From: Schlesneria sp. | GTDB lineage: Bacteria; Planctomycetota; Planctomycetia; Planctomycetales; Planctomycetaceae | Assembly (NCBI GenBank): GCA_025353525.1 | Contig: JANXOO010000034.1 | Span: 1 to 5,642 of the forward strand | Length of the DNA: 5,642 nt | Reading direction: 5' to 3' | Part shown: positions 1 through 5,287 of the stretch, in pieces | Numbering within the stretch: position 1 is the first letter of the stretch | Layout: the number at the start of each line of letters is the position of its first letter | Program-made: the position numbers and the translations under genes | Notes under the pieces: generated by a model | Told to the model about the DNA's origin: nothing | Database searches by the model: none | Seen by the model: only the letters and a program-made list of their open reading frames with translations

Positions 1-96
1 GATTCGCCAAATCGTCCTGAATTCCCCACAACACGATTGAATCCTGGCGAAACTTATCGCCAGACGACGGTCCACAAGTTTTCGGTTTTGAAGTGA
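1..96 (+). CDS. galM: Aldose 1-epimerase (galactose mutarotase), C-terminal end only
   Basis: An open frame enters from the left edge in frame 1 and stops at TGA 94-96, giving 31 residues. They include [20 protein letters not shown], which resembles the conserved C-terminal segment of aldose 1-epimerases, typically a 'P.FPst.L.PGetY...t.y.F' pattern ending in a beta strand. These cytosolic enzymes interconvert alpha and beta anomers of aldoses such as galactose and glucose. The catalytic His and Glu would lie upstream of the window and cannot be checked. The gene reads in the same direction as the methyltransferase that starts 49 bases later, and I see no clear terminator between them. It is probably the resident chromosomal neighbour of the defence genes. 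The call rests on a short motif only. Confidence 0.72.
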   Translation, partial: DSPNRPEFPTTRLNPGETYRQTTVHKFSVLK

Positions 97-97
97 C

Positions 98-113
98 GTC
101 GAAGGTTTTCGAC
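98..113. promoter_or_regulatory. Perfect dyad, candidate operator upstream of the methyltransferase
   Basis: GTCGAAGGTTTTCGAC has perfect 6-bp arms (98-103 and 108-113) around a 4-base spacer. It lies 32 bases before the methyltransferase start. A weak promoter can be drawn around it, with TTGAAG at 88-93 and CATATC at 114-119, but the 20-base spacing is long. The downstream gene begins with a helix-turn-helix domain. In the SsoII and EcoRII systems the N-terminal domain of a C5 methyltransferase of this design binds an upstream site and represses its own gene. Autoregulation here is inferred from position and symmetry. Confidence 0.45.
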
Positions 114-145
114 CATATCACACCAGGTTCCTCTGCGAGGCCGGA

Positions 146-1402
146 ATGGCGACACTCACCGAGTTCTCATGGCTGAAGCAGCGTTCCGGATTATCGCTCG
201 ATCAACTTTCGGCGTCGCTCGGTTTTACGTCGCGAACACTGCGTCGATACGAAAACGGCACAGCAACCCCGCGTCCCCCGGTGATCGAAGCGCTTCGACG
301 CCTGGCTTCCGAAACCGACCGACCGCACCACGAGGAATTCCGTTTTGTCGATCTTTTCGCAGGAATTGGCGGGCTTCGGCGGGGCTTTGATGGTCTGGGC
401 GGAAAATGCGTATTCACGTGTGAATGGAATCGGTTTGCTCAACTGACCTATCGCTCTAACTTCGCCGATGGCGACGATCACATCTTTCACGACGACATTA
501 CGACGATCGAGGCGGACGAAGTTCCATCACATGATCTTCTGCTTGCAGGATTTCCATGCCAGCCGTTTTCCATTGCCGGAGTGAGCAAGAAGAATGCGCT
601 TGGTCGGGAACACGGTTTCAAATGCGAGGCACAAGGGACGCTGTTTTTTGATGTCGCTCGCATCATTGAACATCACCAGCCGCAGGCATTTTTGCTCGAG
701 AACGTGAAGAATCTTGTCAATCATGACAAGGGAAAAACATTCTCTGTGATTCATCGGACACTGACAGAGGAACTGGGCTACAACGTCCACTGGAAAGTGA
801 TCAATGCGAAATCCTTCGTGCCTCAAAATCGCGAGCGGATTTTCATTGCGGGATTCCGTGAAAAGAATGACTTTACATTCGACAATATAACGCTGCCGGA
901 TCCGATGAGCGGCCCCAGACTGGGTCAGATTTTTCATCCGGAAGACGGAACGGAAGTGCCCGAAGGACATTTCACAACTGGCTCGAAGGCGGCCATTTGT
1001 GACCGATATACGCTCACCGACCATTTGTGGAAGTATCTTCAGGACTATGCAGCCAAGCATAAGTTGAAAGGGAATGGTTTCGGGTTTGGCCTGAATGGCC
1101 CGGATGATGTTGCCCGCACCCTGTCCGCTCGCTATTACAAGGACGGGTCAGAAATTCTGATCAAACAGCGGAACAAGAACCCCAGACGATTGACGCCCCG
1201 CGAATGCGCCCGATTGATGGGATTTGACGAACCCGGTGGTTCAGCATTCAAAATTCCGGTTTCCGACATGCAGGCCTACAAGCAGTTCGGCAACTCCGTA
1301 GTGGTCCCAGTCGTCAACGCGGTCGCTCGGCATATGGCACCTTATATTGAAGGCCAAACAACCGTTCTCGAGTCAGGCCAACGGCTGCTGGCGTTTGCCT
1401 GA
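146..1402 (+). CDS. C5-cytosine DNA methyltransferase with N-terminal XRE-type helix-turn-helix
   Basis: This 418-residue enzyme transfers methyl from S-adenosylmethionine to cytosine C5 and is the likely protective methylase of the operon. Residues 5-55 form an XRE-type helix-turn-helix (LSLDQLSASLGFTSRTLRRYENG). The C5 motifs follow in order: motif I FVDLFAGIGG (67-76), motif IV GFPCQPFS with catalytic Cys138, motif VI ENV (185-187), motif VIII QNRER (227-231), a target-recognition region at about 240-345, motif IX RRLTPRECARLMGF (347-360) and motif X FGNSVVVPVV (381-390). TLSARYYKDGSEILI at the end of the recognition region closely resembles Dcm/EcoRII/SsoII-type enzymes, which methylate CCWGG or CCNGG, so the target may be related. 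The start is supported by GAGG at 137-140, 5 bases upstream. All catalytic motifs appear intact. Confidence 0.96.
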   Translation: MATLTEFSWLKQRSGLSLDQLSASLGFTSRTLRRYENGTATPRPPVIEALRRLASETDRPHHEEFRFVDLFAGIGGLRRGFDGLGGKCVFTCEWNRFAQLTYRSNFADGDDHIFHDDITTIEADEVPSHDLLLAGFPCQPFSIAGVSKKNALGREHGFKCEAQGTLFFDVARIIEHHQPQAFLLENVKNLVNHDKGKTFSVIHRTLTEELGYNVHWKVINAKSFVPQNRERIFIAGFREKNDFTFDNITLPDPMSGPRLGQIFHPEDGTEVPEGHFTTGSKAAICDRYTLTDHLWKYLQDYAAKHKLKGNGFGFGLNGPDDVARTLSARYYKDGSEILIKQRNKNPRRLTPRECARLMGFDEPGGSAFKIPVSDMQAYKQFGNSVVVPVVNAVARHMAPYIEGQTTVLESGQRLLAFA

Positions 1403-1420
1403 TATCATCAATCGTGAACA

Positions 1421-1516
1421 GTGAACGATGTTTTGGTGGATTGCTCCAATGGTGAAACCGGCGACACGCTGATACCATTTGATTTTTACGGCGTGTGTTT
1501 TGCGGCGGGAAAATGA
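1421..1516 (+). CDS. Possible 31-residue leader ORF coupled to the endonuclease start
   Basis: A frame opens after TGA 1415-1417 with GTG 1421 and ends at TGA 1514-1516. It encodes 31 residues, including VLVDCSNGETGDTLIPFDFY. Its stop overlaps the endonuclease ATG at 1513 in an ATGA arrangement, the classic geometry for translational coupling. It nearly fills the gap after the methyltransferase. No convincing Shine-Dalgarno precedes GTG 1421, and I recognise no family. It could be a genuine leader peptide, a decayed fragment, or a chance open frame of about 100 bases. The protein-like composition and the exact overlap are the only support. Confidence 0.25.
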   Translation: MNDVLVDCSNGETGDTLIPFDFYGVCFAAGK

Positions 1517-2391
1517 CGAAACCGAAACAACCGCTTGCCGAGGTGTTCGGATTTCCACTGACCAACATGGAAAAGTCGGCCATCAGGCATCGCGAAAATC
1601 GGCTCTGCCCATTCAACAATAAAGTACCGAACTGTACGAAGGATAAGGCGAACAATCCACTTGGGGTTTGCAGTATCCTGAACGACGGCGGAGAGCCGAT
1701 CATTACCTGCCCGGTGCGGTTTCGGGAAGGATGGATGATTGCCGAAGATGCGGCCCGCTTTTTCTTTCCGGCTGGGACGAAATGGACGACTCTGTCCGAA
1801 GTCCGTTTGAAAGACAAATACGACAAATCGGCAGGTAACATTGATGTCGTCCTTGTGTCGTACAATGAATCCGGCAAAGTGACAGAATTCGGGGCTCTGG
1901 AAGTACAGGCCGTCTATATCTCGGGAAACGTTCGTAATCCGTTCGAGTTTTATATGGAAGACCCGATTGGCAACCAGAACATGGATTGGGCCAGTCAGGT
2001 TAATTATCCGCACGCAGATTACCTTTCTTCATCACGAAAGAGGCTCGCCCCGCAGTTGATTTTCAAAGGCGGAATTTTAAATTCGTGGGGGAAAAAATCG
2101 GCGGTCGCACTTAATTCGGGGTTTTTCAACACACTTCCGAAGTTGGCAGAAGTACCGCAAAAGACTGCTGATGTCGCGTGGTTAATCTACGATCTTGTTT
2201 GCGACAAATCCCGGAACGTCTTTGAGTTGACGCTGGTACGCGAAGTCTTCACAAAATTCCACGAAAGTCTTGAAAAGATCACTCGCTCAGAACCGGGCAA
2301 TATCGAAGATTTCCTTGGCATTCTTCAGGGAAAGATTAATGACAAGCTCGATAATCCTCCGGATACGGAGACAATCGATGCTCAATTCTAA
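1513..2391 (+). CDS. NotI-family type II restriction endonuclease
   Basis: This 292-residue protein is predicted to cut unmodified DNA at a specific site. Near the N-terminus is PLAEVFGFPL, then four cysteines at about 32, 41, 53 and 66 (RLCPF, PNCTK, PLGVCS, IITCP). They match the Cys4 metal site that holds iron in the NotI crystal structure and helps bind DNA. A PD-(D/E)XK-type catalytic core follows: Asp111 in NIDVVL, then Glu130-x-Gln132 in GALEVQAV, comparable to GVLEIQ in NotI. It is shorter than NotI (about 380 residues). ATG 1513 is preferred over GTG 1495 because it overlaps an upstream stop as ATGA and has GGCGGG just upstream, although the 3-base spacing is short. GTG 1495 would add six residues. 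The gene sits between two methyltransferases on the same strand. Specificity cannot be read from the sequence. Confidence 0.9.
   Translation: MTKPKQPLAEVFGFPLTNMEKSAIRHRENRLCPFNNKVPNCTKDKANNPLGVCSILNDGGEPIITCPVRFREGWMIAEDAARFFFPAGTKWTTLSEVRLKDKYDKSAGNIDVVLVSYNESGKVTEFGALEVQAVYISGNVRNPFEFYMEDPIGNQNMDWASQVNYPHADYLSSSRKRLAPQLIFKGGILNSWGKKSAVALNSGFFNTLPKLAEVPQKTADVAWLIYDLVCDKSRNVFELTLVREVFTKFHESLEKITRSEPGNIEDFLGILQGKINDKLDNPPDTETIDAQF
2367..2370 (+). promoter_or_regulatory. Shine-Dalgarno deciding the adenine methyltransferase start
   Basis: GGAG lies 7 bases before ATG 2378, inside the last codons of the endonuclease gene. This supports 2378 rather than the upstream in-frame ATG 2270, which would put 36 extra non-family residues deep within the endonuclease gene. 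Confidence 0.6.
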
Positions 2392-3268
2392 GGTGCAAAA
2401 AAGTCTTTTCGGTGACCCGTTGCCAGAACGAATAGTGAATGTCGCGTCGGTGCCAAAACGTAGCCCGTTCAGGTATCCTGGCGGAAAAACATGGCTGGTT
2501 CCGCGATTGCGGCAATGGTTACGTCACATTGAAACCAAACCGAAAGTTTTTATTGAACCGTTCGTCGGAGGCGGAATCATTGGCTTGACCGTCGCGTTTG
2601 AAAAGCTGGCCGACAAAGTCATTTTGGTCGAGATGGACGAGGATGTCGGTGCTGTCTGGCAGACGATGTTGAGTGACGACAATGAATGGCTCGCAACGAG
2701 GATTGAGGATTTCGATCTGACGGAAGAATCCTGCCGGTCTTTGATCGCACAAACACCAGGATCAATACGGGATAAGGCGTTCAGGACGATTCTGAAAAAT
2801 CGGACGTTCCATGGTGGAATCCTTGCGGCCGGATCGGCGCCCGTCAAATTTGGCGAAAATGGCAAGGGTATCAAATCTCGCTGGTATGCCAAAACGATTG
2901 CTGGCAGGATACGGGATATTGTTTCCGTTCGGGAGCGAATCGAATTCATTCAAGGGGACGGGATTGCTGTGGTTCAAGAGCATTCACGCGACAAGAAGGC
3001 TGCTTTCTTTATTGATCCTCCCTATACGGCTGCGGGGAAGCGGGCAGGGAACCGTCTATACACTCATCACGCTCTCGACCACGAGTCGCTTTTCGCGGTG
3101 ACCGAGAAGTTGTCTGGTGATTTTCTGATGACGTATGACAATGCTGAAGAACTGGTGGAAATGGCGGAACGACACAAATTCCAGACGAGAACAATCGCCA
3201 TGAAAAATACGCACCACGCCGTGATGAATGAATTGTTGATCGGGCGTGACTTGTCCTGGCTTGGGTAA
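2378..3268 (+). CDS. D12-class (Dam-like) N6-adenine DNA methyltransferase
   Basis: This 296-residue protein is predicted to methylate adenine N6 from S-adenosylmethionine. D12-family motifs appear in the expected order. SPFRYPGGKTWLVP (29-42) is the N-terminal cofactor-binding segment, and FIEPFVGGGIIGL (58-70) is motif I. The acidic VEMDEDV (84-90) is followed by NRTFHGGIL (141-149), a segment typical of the family. FFIDPPYTAAG (210-220) carries the catalytic DPPY at 213-216, and MTYDNAEE (251-258) closes the core. DPPY is the usual motif of adenine rather than N4-cytosine enzymes. The length is normal for the family. The 14-base overlap with the endonuclease gene indicates translational coupling and a single operon. 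It probably provides part of the self-protection, for example one strand of an asymmetric site, but its pairing with the nuclease is inferred. Confidence 0.93.
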   Translation: MLNSKVQKSLFGDPLPERIVNVASVPKRSPFRYPGGKTWLVPRLRQWLRHIETKPKVFIEPFVGGGIIGLTVAFEKLADKVILVEMDEDVGAVWQTMLSDDNEWLATRIEDFDLTEESCRSLIAQTPGSIRDKAFRTILKNRTFHGGILAAGSAPVKFGENGKGIKSRWYAKTIAGRIRDIVSVRERIEFIQGDGIAVVQEHSRDKKAAFFIDPPYTAAGKRAGNRLYTHHALDHESLFAVTEKLSGDFLMTYDNAEELVEMAERHKFQTRTIAMKNTHHAVMNELLIGRDLSWLG

Positions 3269-3279
3269 CGCCGTCCTTT

Positions 3280-3414
3280 GTGAATGGAGTTACACAAGTT
3301 CTCTATTTGCCGACGGACGCTCCCCCTCAAGAGATCCGGTTTATGGAAGTCAACAGCATGAATACCAAAACGACCCCTTTGGAACCAATAACTATTTACG
3401 CTTTATCTGTCTGA
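3280..3414 (+). pseudogene. Possible short ORF or decayed gene fragment after the R-M operon
   Basis: One plus-strand frame after the methyltransferase stop reads about 44 residues from GTG 3280 to TGA 3412-3414. It contains VLYLPTDAPPQEIRFMEVNS and then LEPITIYALSV. The segment looks protein-like and faintly recalls the start of small uncharacterised proteins with a 'PxEIRxxEVN' pattern. That resemblance is from memory and weak. I see no Shine-Dalgarno, and the frame overlaps the 3' end of the PIN gene by 19 bases on the other strand. It may be a truncated resident gene left where the modules joined, or chance. Otherwise 3269-3395 holds nothing I can identify, including no convincing terminator. 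Confidence 0.25.
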
Positions 3415-3950
3415 ATCGATGCAACCCACCAATCGAAGTTTGCCGCACCACTTCCCGGAGTGTAGTTGGCGAACCGCTCGATGGCTTTGAGTGCCGCAGA
3501 TAACTCTGCCGCGTTTGGCTTCACGATTTCTGACCATTGCTTCATGACCTCAGTGGTCGCCAACACCCCCACTCCCAGTTCCATCGCAATCTTTCGTGCC
3601 TTTTTGTCATCCGTCAGCACCGACCAGCCCCGGCATTTGGCGATTGCCAGCCCCATCGACTCGCCGTCGTCGCCAATGCGTGCTGCAAGCTGGACGTAGA
3701 GTTCCGTCTCCTCGTCGCTTTGACAGTCGCACCGGGTCAGGATTCCGCCATCTATCGCGGGAATCAGATCAATCGGAACTACGATCAGTTTTTCCGGGTC
3801 GTCGGGGTCAGGTTGGCGGTATTGCCGGGATTCCTTTTCTACCGCCGCCGGGAGATACCATTCGTTGTGAAGCGCAGTCAGGATCGGTACGAACTGGCCG
3901 CTCGTATATAGATTCAGGGTTCCGCACGCATCAAGAATGACGGCCGGCAT
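3396..3950 (-). CDS. PIN-domain ribonuclease-like protein, probable toxin
   Basis: The 184-residue protein shows a PIN-fold acidic active site: Asp7 in AVILDACGTLNLY, a second acidic cluster near VEKE (37-40), Glu97 in GDDGESMGLAIA (93-104), and Asp114-Asp115 in SVLTDDKKARKIA (110-122). The spacing resembles VapC-like and DUF3368-like PIN proteins, which are metal-dependent RNA-cleaving enzymes. The sequence beyond residue 145 is a less conserved C-terminal extension. The start has GGAG 6 bases upstream (complement of 3957-3960). The gene begins 20 bases after the XRE-M78 gene on the same strand, so the two are very likely co-transcribed, and the partner is the natural candidate antitoxin or regulator. 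RNA target and toxicity are not visible from the sequence. A nuclease role in another stress pathway remains possible. Confidence 0.8.
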   Translation of the reverse strand: MPAVILDACGTLNLYTSGQFVPILTALHNEWYLPAAVEKESRQYRQPDPDDPEKLIVVPIDLIPAIDGGILTRCDCQSDEETELYVQLAARIGDDGESMGLAIAKCRGWSVLTDDKKARKIAMELGVGVLATTEVMKQWSEIVKPNAAELSAALKAIERFANYTPGSGAANFDWWVASIQTDKA

Positions 3951-3970
3951 GATTTGCTCCGGTCGTTTCT

Positions 3971-5188
3971 TCAGGTGTGATCGGCCAGTAAGGAGGTTTC
4001 AAAATCGGCCTGCATCGAGTGCGTCTGGCCTTCAGCGTCCACTTCCACGCTCAACATAGACTCTTGAATCACTCTTCGCACCTCCCAGATGTCGCAACGA
4101 AGATAGTTTGCCAGCTCCTTCTCGCTCAGCTCGCCTCGCTCATAGGCATGGACGCCGAGGAACTTATACCGCTCTGGATACGCAGGCTCGGGGCGAGCTT
4201 CCGAGGCGAGGCCCAATCGCTTTTCTGCTTCGCGGATGGGGAGGCCTTTTTCTTTCAGAAGATCCCACGTTCCCTGTTTGAGCAGGCCGAGGGATTCCAG
4301 GCGAAGTGCCATAGCTTCCATCGACACCGAGTAGAAATGCTTCAGTTGTACCAGGTCGCCAACCTGGAAGTTGCCCGTGGTGTTTACGATCTCGTTGAAC
4401 CGGAATCTTACCGACGACGCTGGCATCAGGAAGCTCATGGCGAATGATTCAGCGAACCGTTCGTTGGCCGGCTTTCTGCCGAAGTTGGTCAGGTAGTCGA
4501 TACCGGCGGTATAACGATCCACAATCAAGTGGGCGTATTCATGTGAAATCGATGCCCGCTGTTTGTCCGCCGGATGGACGCTGTTAATAAGCATGCACCC
4601 GCCCAGGCCATCCACGAAGATAAACATCCCCGCGAACATCCGAGGCAATCGAGTGAAGAAGATGCGGACGCCGGCCTCGGACTCCAGTAGGCTGCGGATA
4701 TTGGGGATAGGCTGGTCGCCGAGACCAAGTCGCTGGCGCTCCCGGTTCGCGATGTCCTCAGCCAGTTCGGTAACGTTGACGCGCGGGTTCAGTTCCACCG
4801 GCTGCGGGTAGTTCATCCGCAGTGGTGACTTCATTCGCAATTCAAGGTCCAGATAGTTCTCCACGAACTCTTTGAATTCTCGAATTGCGGCCTTGAGCTG
4901 TTCGGCATCGGCAGGTTTCACCTTCTCCATTGCGACCCGGAAGTGCGGTTGAAAGTCAGTCAGCGGCTCCATCGTCCGAACAAAGTGGCTCACCGGTTGG
5001 CCATAAAGCGCAGCTAGTTTGACGATTTCGTTAGGGGTGGCTTTACGCTCACCCTTTTCGATGGCGATAAACGTTGGGCGGCTCACGCCGATCGCTTCGG
5101 CAGCATCATCCTGCTTTATGGAACGCGATTTCCTTGCCTCGGCCAACCGCTGGCCGATGATCCGCGGCGACGCGGGGTCGGTCGTCAT
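3971..5188 (-). CDS. XRE helix-turn-helix protein fused to an ImmA/IrrE (M78) metallopeptidase domain, probable antitoxin/regulator
   Basis: This 405-residue protein has an XRE-type helix-turn-helix at about residues 10-65 (IGQRLAEARKSRSIKQDDAA, EAIGVSRPTFIAIEKGERKA). A helical linker runs from about 85 to 120. The ImmA/IrrE peptidase domain spans about 135-260, with the zinc motif HEYAH at 216-220 and a downstream acidic ligand in NERFAESFAMSFLMP (Glu243 or Glu247). A charged C-terminal region of about 145 residues follows. Known ImmA and IrrE proteins cleave repressors and so switch on genes. Here the fusion suggests a regulator that binds its own promoter and may be inactivated by, or carry out, proteolysis. 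The start has a strong AAGGAG 7 bases upstream (complement of 5196-5201). It is the first gene of the operon ahead of the PIN gene, the order usual for antitoxin then toxin. Confidence 0.88.
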   Translation of the reverse strand: MTTDPASPRIIGQRLAEARKSRSIKQDDAAEAIGVSRPTFIAIEKGERKATPNEIVKLAALYGQPVSHFVRTMEPLTDFQPHFRVAMEKVKPADAEQLKAAIREFKEFVENYLDLELRMKSPLRMNYPQPVELNPRVNVTELAEDIANRERQRLGLGDQPIPNIRSLLESEAGVRIFFTRLPRMFAGMFIFVDGLGGCMLINSVHPADKQRASISHEYAHLIVDRYTAGIDYLTNFGRKPANERFAESFAMSFLMPASSVRFRFNEIVNTTGNFQVGDLVQLKHFYSVSMEAMALRLESLGLLKQGTWDLLKEKGLPIREAEKRLGLASEARPEPAYPERYKFLGVHAYERGELSEKELANYLRCDIWEVRRVIQESMLSVEVDAEGQTHSMQADFETSLLADHT

Positions 5189-5287
5189 GGGGTGGCTCCT
5201 TCAACTGCTGCCGGAAAATTGGCTGCTTGCGACATCACCGGTCAACATCGCGAGCAAACGATTGATTCTGAAAGGATCACACATCGA

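Noticed and set aside
527..1060. 177-residue minus-strand open frame inside the C5 methylase gene
   Set aside because: It lies fully antisense to conserved methylase motifs IV to VIII, and its translation shows no recognisable domain.
1495..1512. GTG 1495 as the nuclease start
   Set aside because: It has no Shine-Dalgarno. ATG 1513 follows GGCGGG and forms an ATGA overlap. GTG remains possible, and the difference is only six residues.
1314..2013. Two overlapping minus-strand open frames of 187 and 175 residues across the methylase end and nuclease start
   Set aside because: Both are antisense to well-supported genes and lack family features; the plus-strand Cys4 and catalytic motifs explain the DNA.
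2270..2377. 36-residue N-terminal extension of the adenine methylase
   Set aside because: The extension is basic and non-family, lies within the nuclease gene and has no good ribosome site; ATG 2378 has GGAG at a 7-base spacing.
3365..3382. CCAAA/TTTGG hairpin as a terminator between the convergent operons
   Set aside because: The stem is only 5 bp and AT-rich with no T-tract on either strand.
2826..3946. CGGCCG at 2826-2831 and 3941-3946 as evidence about nuclease specificity
   Set aside because: No GCGGCCGC is present and CGGCCG occurs twice, but a window this small has too few expected sites to show avoidance or tolerance.
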